Positions 1-7,728 of a stretch of DNA of 7,755 nucleotides are shown here, one piece after another. Source of the stretch: Bacteroidales bacterium (GTDB lineage: Bacteria; Bacteroidota; Bacteroidia; Bacteroidales; P3); the NCBI GenBank assembly GCA_012837565.1, contig DUQY01000043.1, positions 1 through 7,755 on the forward strand, read 5' to 3'. The notes beneath the pieces are model-generated. The model did no database searches, was not told the DNA's origin, and saw only the letters and a program-made list of their open reading frames with translations. Position numbers and translations under genes: made by a program. Each line of letters begins with the position of its first letter. Position 1 is the stretch's first letter.

Positions 1-2591
1 AGGAGGCTAAGGATATGCCAATGGAATATGCTCAAAATGATAAGGTTCTTCCATATAGAATTATTAAGGAAACAAAGGGTAGAGACTTGGTTGGAATGGA
101 ATACCAGCAACTTTTACCTTGGATAAAACCTCTAGAGAGTGCATTTAGAGTTATTGCTGGTGATTTTGTAACAACAGATGACGGAACAGGTATTGTGCAT
201 ATCGCTCCTACCTTTGGTGCAGATGATGATAAGGTTGCAAAACAATCAGGCATTCCTCCTTTAATTTTAATTGATAAAGAGGGAAAGCGTCAGCCAATGG
301 TTGATAGGACAGGTAAGTTCTACACAATGGATGTTTTAGATAATGACTTCGTTGAAAAACATATAAACAAAGAGCTTTATTCTCAATTTGAAGGTAAGTA
401 TGTTAAGAATGCATTTAATAGCAAACTAACAGAAAAAGATATGAGCCTCGATGTTGAAATAGCACTAGCTCTAAAACTAGAAGGCAAAGCTTTCAAAATA
501 GAAAAACACACGCATAATTATCCACATTGTTGGAGGACAGATAAGCCAATTCTTTATTATCCGATGGATTCTTGGTTTATTCGCACCACTGCAATAAAGG
601 ATAGAATGATTGAACTCAATAAAACAATTAATTGGAAACCTGAATCAACAGGAACAGGACGCTTTGGCAATTGGTTAGAAAACCTAGTGGATTGGAACTT
701 ATCTCGTTCACGCTATTGGGGAACACCACTTCCTATTTGGAGGACAGAGGACGGAAAAGAAGAAATATGTATATCTTCGGTTGCAATGCTAAGCAAAGAA
801 ATTGACAAGAGTATTGAGAAAGGCTTTATGAAGGAAAACAAATATGCATCTAAGGACTACTTGGACTTTGACCTACATAGACCATATATTGATGATGTTG
901 TTTTAGCTTCTCCAAAAGGAGAGAAGATGATGCGTGAGACAGACCTTATTGATGTTTGGTTTGATTCAGGAGCAATGCCTTACGCACAAGTTCATTATCC
1001 TTTTTCTTGTTCAGAAGAAGAATTAAAGAAGACTTTCCCTGCTGACTTTATTGCAGAAGGAGTTGATCAAACAAGAGGATGGTTCTTTACCCTTCATGCA
1101 ATTTCAACCCTTGTTTTCGATTCAGTTGCATTTAAGAATGTGGTTTCGAATGGACTTGTACTAGATAAGAATGGCAATAAGATGTCGAAGAGATTAGGCA
1201 ATGGCGTTAATCCTTTTGATGTTATTGAGAAGTACGGAGCAGATGCAACACGCTGGTATATGATTTCAAACTCTCAACCATGGGAAAATTTGAAGTTTGA
1301 TATAGAAGGCGTTGATGAAGTTCGTAGGAAACTCTTTGGAACCCTTTACAACACATATAGCTTCTTTGCTCTCTATGCTAATATTGATTCATTTGCATAT
1401 AACGAAAAAGAAATACCATATAAAGAAAGACCAGAAATAGACCGCTGGATACTTTCAGAGCTTAACTCATTAATCAAATCAATTGATGAATCATATAACG
1501 AATACGAACCAACACGTGCTGCAAGAGCAATTAGCAGTTTTGTGGATGAGTGTTTAAGCAATTGGTATGTACGTTTATGCAGACGCCGTTTCTGGAAGGG
1601 AGAGTACACTGAAGATAAGATTTCAGCTTATCAAACATTATATACTTGTCTTGAAACTCTGTCTCAGCTAATGTCGCCAATAGCTCCATTCTTTGCAGAA
1701 AGACTATTCTTAGACCTAAATAATATATCTTCCCTTCGTAAGGATAAGGACAATAAGCCTATTGAATCTGTTCACTATACTGATTTTCCAACTTCTAACG
1801 ATAGTTTAATTGATAAGGGATTAGAAGAAAGAATGTTCTTAGCTCAAAAGGTTAGTTCAATGGTGCTATCTCTAAGAAAAAAGAATAACCTAAGAGTTCG
1901 TCAACCTCTTCAAAAGATATTGATACCAGCTCCAAACCAAGAGTTTATTTCACAAATAGAAAAGGTTGAGCAGTTAATACTTTCGGAAGTTAATGTTAAG
2001 ACAATAGAATTCCTTTCACCAGAAAACAATGTTTTGGTTAAGAAAGCAAAAGCAAACTTTAAAACCTTAGGACCTAAATTTGGTTCTAAGATGAAAGCAA
2101 TTGCAAATAGCTTAGATGGATTATCTCAAGAAAGAATTGCAGATATAGAAAAAGAAGGAAAGATAATACTTGATATAAACAATGAAGAAATTGAACTTCT
2201 TTTGTCTGATGTTGAAATTGTAACACAAGATATTCCAGGATGGGTCGTTCAAAATGACGGAAATATTACAATAGCTCTTGATACCACAATAACAGAATCT
2301 TTACTTAAAGAAGCTATTGCTCGAGAACTTGTAAATAGAATTCAAAACATTAGGAAAGATCAGTTGTTTGAGGTAACAGACTTCATAAGAGTTGAGATTG
2401 AATATAATGCTCTTTTGGAAGAAGTTATTCAAGAGTACAGCGAGTATATTAAAGGCGAAACCTTAACCAAGGAATTATCACTAAGAAGAGTAGGTGTATC
2501 GGCAATAATTGGCCAACAACGCTTTGAACCAATACTAAAGGTTGATATTATTGAAGGTATTGAGTTAGCAATAAATATTAGTAAAGTATAA
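1..2591 (+). CDS. ileS: Isoleucyl-tRNA synthetase, 5'-truncated by window edge
   Basis: Class I aminoacyl-tRNA synthetase that charges tRNA-Ile in the cytoplasm and edits mischarged valine. The frame is open to the first base (first whole codon at 3), so the Met at 15 is internal. The N-terminal Rossmann half with the HIGH motif, roughly 250-300 residues, lies outside the window. Numbering from that Met, the CP1 editing domain shows GTGIVHIAP (57-65) and GADDD (68-72), whose D70 matches the editing aspartate. Further landmarks are SWFIRTT (186-192), SRSRYWGTPLPIW (230-242), VWFDSG (314-319), EGVDQTRGWFF (348-358) and the ATP-binding KMSKR loop (389-393). The anticodon-binding helical domain includes DRWILSELN (476-484) and NWYVRLCRRRFW (516-527). 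The C-terminus has no paired CxxC zinc motif like that of E. coli IleS. This, together with KMSKR instead of KMSKS, suggests the eukaryote-like IleS clade common in Bacteroidota. The assignment is firm; the subclass is inferred. Confidence 0.96.
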   Translation, partial: EAKDMPMEYAQNDKVLPYRIIKETKGRDLVGMEYQQLLPWIKPLESAFRVIAGDFVTTDDGTGIVHIAPTFGADDDKVAKQSGIPPLILIDKEGKRQPMVDRTGKFYTMDVLDNDFVEKHINKELYSQFEGKYVKNAFNSKLTEKDMSLDVEIALALKLEGKAFKIEKHTHNYPHCWRTDKPILYYPMDSWFIRTTAIKDRMIELNKTINWKPESTGTGRFGNWLENLVDWNLSRSRYWGTPLPIWRTEDGKEEICISSVAMLSKEIDKSIEKGFMKENKYASKDYLDFDLHRPYIDDVVLASPKGEKMMRETDLIDVWFDSGAMPYAQVHYPFSCSEEELKKTFPADFIAEGVDQTRGWFFTLHAISTLVFDSVAFKNVVSNGLVLDKNGNKMSKRLGNGVNPFDVIEKYGADATRWYMISNSQPWENLKFDIEGVDEVRRKLFGTLYNTYSFFALYANIDSFAYNEKEIPYKERPEIDRWILSELNSLIKSIDESYNEYEPTRAARAISSFVDECLSNWYVRLCRRRFWKGEYTEDKISAYQTLYTCLETLSQLMSPIAPFFAERLFLDLNNISSLRKDKDNKPIESVHYTDFPTSNDSLIDKGLEERMFLAQKVSSMVLSLRKKNNLRVRQPLQKILIPAPNQEFISQIEKVEQLILSEVNVKTIEFLSPENNVLVKKAKANFKTLGPKFGSKMKAIANSLDGLSQERIADIEKEGKIILDINNEEIELLLSDVEIVTQDIPGWVVQNDGNITIALDTTITESLLKEAIARELVNRIQNIRKDQLFEVTDFIRVEIEYNALLEEVIQEYSEYIKGETLTKELSLRRVGVSAIIGQQRFEPILKVDIIEGIELAINISKV

Positions 2592-2610
2592 ATTATATAT
2601 ATACAACATT

Positions 2611-3633
2611 ATGGCAAAAGAGAATAAAGATAGTAAAGTTGACGCAGCTAAGCTTGAAAAGCTAAAGGTGTTACAATCGACAATTGATAAGATTGAAAAG
2701 AATTACGGTAAGGGTTCTATTATGAAACTTGGTGATAAGCCTGCTGTTGAAGTAAATATTATTTCAACAGGTTCACTTGGTTTAGATATTGCCTTAGGAA
2801 TAGGTGGTTTGCCAAGAGGAAGAGTAATTGAAATATACGGACCAGAGAGTTCAGGTAAGACAACCTTAGCTATTCACGCAATTGCAGAGGCACAAAAGGC
2901 TGGTGGAGTTGCAGCATTTATTGATGCTGAGCATGCTTTCGATAGTTCTTACGCTCAAAAGCTAGGAGTTGATATTGAGAATCTTTTTATATCTCAACCC
3001 GATAATGGAGAACAAGCATTAGAAATTACAGATAACTTAATTCGTTCAGGAGCAATTGACATTATAGTTATTGACTCTGTTGCGGCTCTAACTCCAAAAG
3101 CAGAGATTGATGGAGAAATGGGTGATAGTAAGATGGGTCTCCAAGCTCGTTTGATGTCACAAGCTCTTAGAAAACTAACCTCAACAATTTCCAGAACAAA
3201 TTGCTGTTGTATTTTCATTAACCAACTAAGAGAAAAGATAGGCATTGTTTTTGGTAACCCAGAAACAACAACAGGAGGAAACGCTCTTAAGTTTTATTCT
3301 TCTATCCGTTTAGATATACGCCGTATTCAAGCAATTAAGGAAGGTGATCAAAACGTTGGGAATAGAGTAAGAGTTAAAGTTGTTAAGAATAAGCTTGCAC
3401 CTCCTTTCCGCCAAGTTGAATTTGATTTAACCTTTGGCGTAGGGATATCGAAGGTTGGAGAAATCATTGATATGGGTGTTGAGAAAAACATAATTAAGAA
3501 GAGCGGTTCATGGTTTTCTTATGGCGAGACAAAACTAGGACAAGGACGTGAAGCCGTTAAACAACTTCTTTTAGATAACGAAGAACTAATGACAGAGCTT
3601 GAAGAGCAAATACGTCAAGCATTAAAAGTATAA
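2611..3633 (+). CDS. recA: Recombinase RecA
   Basis: DNA-dependent ATPase that forms filaments on single-stranded DNA and drives homologous recombination and repair. Its 340 residues are close to the usual family length. Visible landmarks are Walker A GPESSGKT (77-84), the DAEH segment with catalytic E107, Walker B IIVID (151-155), the L1 region EIDGEMGDSKMGL (165-177), FINQLREKIG (202-211), and the L2 DNA-binding loop with FGNPETTTGGNALKF (214-228). The C-terminus ends shortly after GREAVKQLLLDN and lacks the long acidic tail of E. coli RecA. The ATG is the natural start, giving the usual MAKE-type N-terminus, and no Shine-Dalgarno precedes it. Only 19 bases separate it from ileS, so a private promoter or SOS operator would have to lie inside ileS. 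Two oddities are FGVGIS (275-280), where FGEGIS is normal, and a Cys triplet at 198-200 just before the FINQ strand. Confidence 0.98.
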   Translation: MAKENKDSKVDAAKLEKLKVLQSTIDKIEKNYGKGSIMKLGDKPAVEVNIISTGSLGLDIALGIGGLPRGRVIEIYGPESSGKTTLAIHAIAEAQKAGGVAAFIDAEHAFDSSYAQKLGVDIENLFISQPDNGEQALEITDNLIRSGAIDIIVIDSVAALTPKAEIDGEMGDSKMGLQARLMSQALRKLTSTISRTNCCCIFINQLREKIGIVFGNPETTTGGNALKFYSSIRLDIRRIQAIKEGDQNVGNRVRVKVVKNKLAPPFRQVEFDLTFGVGISKVGEIIDMGVEKNIIKKSGSWFSYGETKLGQGREAVKQLLLDNEELMTELEEQIRQALKV

Positions 3634-5214
3634 ATGAAAATTCAAATCAATCAATTAAACCCTAAGACATTAGGATTTAAGTTCAACAAAAGAATAATTA
3701 CTGATTGCTTAAAGGAAGTAAATGCTGATGTCTTATCTATTTACCCAGAGCTTGCAGTAAGTGGAGGAGCGTTATTTAATGCCACCTCCTATTCTGATGT
3801 TTTTTCTTCTTCTTCAAAGGTATGCGAAAGCCTTCTTATGGAAAAAAGAGATATGGTTTTTGGTTCACCAGTTGAAATACAGGGAAAGAAATACAATTCA
3901 ATCATTATGGTTGAAGATGGAGAGCTATTAGCCCTATCAACAAAGAAAAATCTATCTCAATTTGATATTGGATTTGAAAGAGGAACAGGAATAGAAGTTG
4001 TTAGCTACAAGACAGAAACAATTGGCTTTGGTTTCTTTGAGGACATAAAAGACTTTGTTGAAAAGAAAACTAAGGTTGATACTCTAATTATTTGCACAAA
4101 TCAAATCTTCCATCACGAGCAGCAAAAAGAACTATTAGATGAATTAATTGTTCTGGTAAGGAAACTACAAACTACATTAGTTTTTTGCAATCGTTCAGGT
4201 GCAGAGGGTGGTTATATATATTCAGGATCTAGTTTTGTTTTAAATAAAAAGGGTGAGCTATGTGGTAGTTTGTCTAAATTCAAATACTATTCTCAGTCTT
4301 TTGACACAGATACTATTAAACCAATTACTCAAAACTCTCCCTCAAGACTTCAAAACCTATATGAAGCCCTAAGTCTTGCAATAAAAGATTATTATCATAA
4401 GAACCATATAGACAAAGCTATACTTGGACTTTCAGGAGGTATTGATTCAGCACTTGTTTTAGCACTTGCAGTTAATGCTCTTGGAAAAGAAAATGTTGTA
4501 GGAATACTAATGCCTTCGGAGTTTTCGTCAGACCATTCTATAAAAGATGCCTTAGATTCTGCAAATAACTTAGGCGTTGAGCACCATACCATTCCTATTA
4601 AAGATTGTTATGATCAGTGCTCAAAGACTTTTGATAGCATTTTCCCAAACCAAACATTTAATGTTGCGGAAGAAAACATACAAAGCCGCTTAAGATGTGT
4701 TTCACTTATGTGGTATGCAAACAAATTTGGAGGAGCCCTTCTTAACACAACCAATAAATCAGAATCAGCAGTTGGATATGGTACCCTTTATGGTGATACC
4801 TCAGGTTCAATGTCTGTTTTAGCAGATGTTTATAAGACAGAGGTATGGGAATTATCGCAATATATTAATGAAGAATGGTTGAAAGCCAACCCTGATTCAG
4901 ATGCTGTGCCTATTCCTTGGAATTCAATCACAAAACCACCTTCTGCCGAACTTAGATTAGAACAAAAAGACACTGACTCACTTCCCGATTACGATATATT
5001 AGACAGAATCCTAAAAGAGCATATAGATAATAGTAAGTCATTAGATGAAATCATAGAAGGATTTGAGAAGGAATCCTTAGAGGTTGACAAATCAATATTA
5101 GAGAGAATAATTAAGTTAGTTAAAATAAACGAATGGAAACGTCGTCAATGCCCAGTAGCAGTTAAGGTAACTAAGAATTGCTTTGGACTTGATCGAAGAG
5201 TGCCAATATCCTAA
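3634..5214 (+). CDS. nadE: NAD+ synthetase with N-terminal nitrilase-fold domain; glutaminase Cys missing
   Basis: Catalyses the last step of NAD+ synthesis, ATP-dependent amidation of nicotinic acid adenine dinucleotide. Residues 1 to about 235 form a nitrilase-fold domain that in relatives releases ammonia from glutamine. Its Glu is in YPELAVSGG (E39) and its Lys is probably K104 before NLSQFD. The third catalytic residue, Cys in the family motif ICEDI, reads FFEDI here (F135). The substrate-side motif NISASPF is also eroded, to CTNQIF (154-159). Residues from about 240 to 526 are a well-conserved synthetase domain: P-loop GLSGGIDSAL (265-274), NTTNKSESAVGYGTLYGD (371-388), KPPSAELR (434-441), DSLPDYDILD (448-457) and EWKRRQCP (500-507). 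At 526 residues it is slightly short for a two-domain NadE. Its ATG directly abuts the recA stop (TAAATG), suggesting translational coupling. The synthetase role is firm; loss of glutaminase activity, leaving free NH3 as nitrogen donor, is inferred. Confidence 0.93.
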   Translation: MKIQINQLNPKTLGFKFNKRIITDCLKEVNADVLSIYPELAVSGGALFNATSYSDVFSSSSKVCESLLMEKRDMVFGSPVEIQGKKYNSIIMVEDGELLALSTKKNLSQFDIGFERGTGIEVVSYKTETIGFGFFEDIKDFVEKKTKVDTLIICTNQIFHHEQQKELLDELIVLVRKLQTTLVFCNRSGAEGGYIYSGSSFVLNKKGELCGSLSKFKYYSQSFDTDTIKPITQNSPSRLQNLYEALSLAIKDYYHKNHIDKAILGLSGGIDSALVLALAVNALGKENVVGILMPSEFSSDHSIKDALDSANNLGVEHHTIPIKDCYDQCSKTFDSIFPNQTFNVAEENIQSRLRCVSLMWYANKFGGALLNTTNKSESAVGYGTLYGDTSGSMSVLADVYKTEVWELSQYINEEWLKANPDSDAVPIPWNSITKPPSAELRLEQKDTDSLPDYDILDRILKEHIDNSKSLDEIIEGFEKESLEVDKSILERIIKLVKINEWKRRQCPVAVKVTKNCFGLDRRVPIS

Positions 5215-5219
5215 AGAAT

Positions 5220-7067
5220 ATGAGCGATAGTATTAAACATGAATGTGGAATAGCATTACTTCGATTGAAAAAGCCTTTGGAGTATTATGAAAAGAAGTAT
5301 GGCACTAAGTATTGGGGCTTAAACAAGATGTACTTACTGATGGAAAAGCAGCATAACCGTGGACAAGACGGAGCAGGCTTGGCATCAATAAAATTTGACT
5401 GTGAGCCAGGAACCCCTTATGTGCATATTGAGAAAAGCAATAGTAATAAGCCAATTCAAGACGTATTAACTAAGGCATTTGAAGATGAAAGATTCCTTGG
5501 AGAGCTATATTTAGGGCATTTACGTTATGGAACCTTTGGTAAGAACGAAATAGAAAACCTCCACCCTTTCCTTAGAGAAAGCAATTGGAAGACCCGTTCG
5601 GTTGTTCTTGCAGGAAACTTCAACCTAACCAATATTGGGGAGATGAAGACAAAACTAGTTAATCTTGGACAACACCCTGTTAATGGAGCCGACACTGCTG
5701 TTATACTTGAAAAGGTAGGACATTTTGTTGACAGGCAGGTTGAAGATATATTTAGAAAACATAAAGATGCAGGCTTTGACCATATAACTATCACCAATAA
5801 AATAGCAGAAGAGATTGATATTGCAAAAATCCTTCGTCAGTCCACAAAGAATTGGGATGGTGGCTATGTTGTTGCAGGAATGCTAGGACATGGTGACGCC
5901 TTTGTATTAAGAGATCCACACGGAATAAGACCTTGTTTCTACTACGAAAACGATGAATTTGTGGCAGTAGCTTCCGAAAGACCAGTTATCTTAACCGCAC
6001 TTAATATGAAGAGTGATGAGGTTAAGGAACTAGGATGCGGAGAAGCCATAATAATTAAAAAGAATGGCGCAGTTACAATAGAACAAGTAATTCCAGCAGA
6101 AGCTGACCCTTCAAAATGTTCATTCGAAAGGATATATTTCTCACGAGGAACCGACTCTTCAATATACCAAGAAAGAAAAGACTTAGGAGCAAACCTAACA
6201 GAATCCATATTAAAGGCAATAAACTACGATATGGAAAACACTATAATATCATATATTCCAAACACAGCCTCAGTAGCCTTCCAAGGACTGGCACAGTCGC
6301 TCAATAAATACCTTGACAAAACAAGGATAGATGAAATATATAAACGCCAAGAAGAAGGGAAACTAACAAAAGAAGAACTAATTGAAATTTTTTCACACTC
6401 CCCACGAAGAGAAGCACTAGTAGTTAAAGACGTTAAGATGCGTACTTTTATCACTAATGCTAACGATAGGGATGATCTTGTTGCCCATGTTTACGATGTA
6501 ACCTACGGACAAGTGCGTGACCATGTTGACAACCTAGTTGTTTTGGATGATAGCATAGTTAGAGGAACAACACTTAAACATAGCATACTTAGAATATTAG
6601 ATAAACTAAACCCAAAGAAGATAGTAATTGCATCATCTGCCCCTCAGATCCGTTACCCAGACTGTTACGGAATAGATATGTCGAGGATGACAGAATTCAT
6701 TGCTTTCAATGCTGCAATAGATTTGCTAAAGGAAAGAGGCATGCAAAATGTTATTGATGAGATATATCAAAAATGTAAAGCACAATCAACAATTCCAAAA
6801 GAAGAGGTAGTGAATCATGTTAGGGAAATCTACAAACCATTCACCAATGATGAAATTACAGCAAGAATTACCAAACTCCTAACCCCAGAGGATTGCAGAG
6901 CAGAGGTTGAAATAGTTTATCAAACCATCGAAGGACTCCATAAATCATGTCCAAACCATACAGGCGATTGGTATTTCACAGGAAAATATCCAACCCCAGG
7001 CGGAAACAAAGTAGTTAATCAAGCATTCATCAACTACTACGAAGGAAGCACAAAACGAGCATACTAA
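5220..7067 (+). CDS. Long PurF-like glutamine amidophosphoribosyltransferase (Bacteroidota type)
   Basis: Ntn-type glutamine amidotransferase joined to a phosphoribosyltransferase domain. In canonical PurF these make phosphoribosylamine from PRPP and glutamine, the first step of purine synthesis. After an 8-residue leader comes Cys9 (HECGIA), the expected N-terminal nucleophile after processing. Then come QHNRGQDGAG (44-53; usual RGQEG), LGHLRYGTFG (98-107) with the substrate Arg, RDPHGIRP (231-238) and ASERP (251-255). The transferase half has FSRGTDSSIYQERKDLG (307-323), RTFITNANDR (408-417), the PRPP loop VLDDSIVRGTT (441-451) and YGIDM (483-487). At 615 residues it is well above the 460-520 typical of PurF, owing to an insertion near 362-404 and a longer C-terminus. 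The usual HNG of the oxyanion region reads GNF (132-134). Bacteroidota often carry such a long protein besides a standard PurF, so I leave the symbol blank: it may be the purine enzyme or a specialised paralogue. It starts 5 bases after nadE. Confidence 0.85.
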   Translation: MSDSIKHECGIALLRLKKPLEYYEKKYGTKYWGLNKMYLLMEKQHNRGQDGAGLASIKFDCEPGTPYVHIEKSNSNKPIQDVLTKAFEDERFLGELYLGHLRYGTFGKNEIENLHPFLRESNWKTRSVVLAGNFNLTNIGEMKTKLVNLGQHPVNGADTAVILEKVGHFVDRQVEDIFRKHKDAGFDHITITNKIAEEIDIAKILRQSTKNWDGGYVVAGMLGHGDAFVLRDPHGIRPCFYYENDEFVAVASERPVILTALNMKSDEVKELGCGEAIIIKKNGAVTIEQVIPAEADPSKCSFERIYFSRGTDSSIYQERKDLGANLTESILKAINYDMENTIISYIPNTASVAFQGLAQSLNKYLDKTRIDEIYKRQEEGKLTKEELIEIFSHSPRREALVVKDVKMRTFITNANDRDDLVAHVYDVTYGQVRDHVDNLVVLDDSIVRGTTLKHSILRILDKLNPKKIVIASSAPQIRYPDCYGIDMSRMTEFIAFNAAIDLLKERGMQNVIDEIYQKCKAQSTIPKEEVVNHVREIYKPFTNDEITARITKLLTPEDCRAEVEIVYQTIEGLHKSCPNHTGDWYFTGKYPTPGGNKVVNQAFINYYEGSTKRAY

Positions 7068-7075
7068 AAACAAAA

Positions 7076-7648
7076 GTGGCAAATAGTAAACTACAAATAG
7101 AGACTGTTAGAGAAAAGATTTATTATGCTTATGCAAATTTGGCAATGGCTCATAGTGCTATAAATAATAAGCAAGATAAATTTGGAGTTCTTAATTATAT
7201 GATTAGAGCAAGACTCTTCAAGGGATTGAAAGATGGTACAATGAATATTAGAACCTTCTTTGACGATGAAAAAAATAAGCTAATAACAGGCAAAAGATGT
7301 AATTACTGTGGTGCTACTGAAAAACTATCATTAGACCATATCTTTCCTCAAAAGTTTGGAGGGAAAGATAATCCTGAAAATTTGATTTTAGCATGTAAGA
7401 CTTGTAATAGTTCAAAGGGTAAAAAGGATTTATTGGAGTGGATGAACTTTCGTGGAGAGTTTTTACCTCTAATGATTATAAGATTATATCTAAAACTAAC
7501 CTTACAATATTGTATAGAAAATGAGTTGTTAGATAAGAAAATTGAAGAATTAAAGGATATGGAACTACCTTTTAGGATAGATTTACTACCAACAAAATTC
7601 CCCCATCCCCAACATCTTATCTTAAATATTGAAGAAAGAATAACATAA
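7076..7648 (+). CDS. HNH endonuclease-family protein
   Basis: Predicted small soluble zinc-stabilised HNH nuclease of 190 residues. The core spans residues 75-114: a first knuckle CNYC (C75, C78), LDHIFP with catalytic-type D87-H88, a GG turn at 95-96, NPENLIL with N102, then CKTCNSSKGK with C107, C110, N111 and K114. The four cysteines fit the structural zinc of the HNH/McrA-like fold. The helical N-terminus (about 8-60) and the C-terminal DLLEW (118-122) and LLPTKFPHP (170-178) segments look like conserved family flanks, so the protein appears complete. The start is GTG, chosen because the next in-frame Met (residue 24) would cut into a helix that looks conserved. There is no signal peptide or membrane helix. 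It begins 8 bases after the PurF-like gene and is last before the terminator. By hand count its G+C is about 30%, against about 39% in sampled lines of its neighbour, suggesting separate ancestry. Its substrate is unknown, and I see no methylase, partner or transposon ends beside it. Confidence 0.85.
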   Translation: MANSKLQIETVREKIYYAYANLAMAHSAINNKQDKFGVLNYMIRARLFKGLKDGTMNIRTFFDDEKNKLITGKRCNYCGATEKLSLDHIFPQKFGGKDNPENLILACKTCNSSKGKKDLLEWMNFRGEFLPLMIIRLYLKLTLQYCIENELLDKKIEELKDMELPFRIDLLPTKFPHPQHLILNIEERIT

Positions 7649-7681
7649 AATAAAACAACTTTTTTTCTAATAAATCTCACC

Positions 7682-7728
7682 AAGACCCTATCTTATATCA
7701 AGCTTTTTTTGAACGAGATAGGGTTTTT
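7682..7728 (+). terminator. Rho-independent-type terminator
   Basis: A perfect 9-bp stem pairs ACCCTATCT (7685-7693) with AGATAGGGT (7716-7724). It can be extended by a G-T pair on each side and by two A-T pairs at the base. The 3' arm runs into five T residues (7724-7728). The intervening bases contain a second small pairing, TCAA (7698-7701) with TTGA (7709-7712), around a T-rich loop. It lies 34 bases after the HNH stop codon and would end transcription of the whole five-gene run. On the opposite strand the stem is not followed by a T-run, so it appears to work in one direction only. Confidence 0.8.

Noticed and set aside
15..17. ATG at 15 as the start of the first gene
   Set aside because: The same frame is open to the window's first base (E-A-K-D before this Met) and the protein lacks the N-terminal HIGH domain of IleS, so the gene begins upstream and this Met is internal.
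2075..2082. TAAATTTG, a match to the Bacteroidota -7 promoter element (also at 7177-7184)
   Set aside because: Both lie inside coding sequence, have no TTTG/TTG about 19-21 bases upstream, and are expected by chance in AT-rich DNA.
2592..2605. TA-repeat between ileS and recA as a promoter or repeat element
   Set aside because: It is only a short AT alternation with no paired -33 element, and is better read as an A/T-rich translation-start leader.
6116..6307. 63-codon + strand frame inside the PurF-like gene
   Set aside because: It lies in another frame within a strongly conserved coding region, is rich in Arg/Lys/Asn as expected of a shifted AT-rich frame, and has no independent support.
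7348..7683. Open frame of 111 codons on the - strand opposite the HNH gene
   Set aside because: It overlaps a well-supported HNH coding region, has no recognisable motif, and its start lies against the terminator. It is a shadow frame, as are the other minus-strand frames opposite ileS, recA, nadE and the PurF-like gene.
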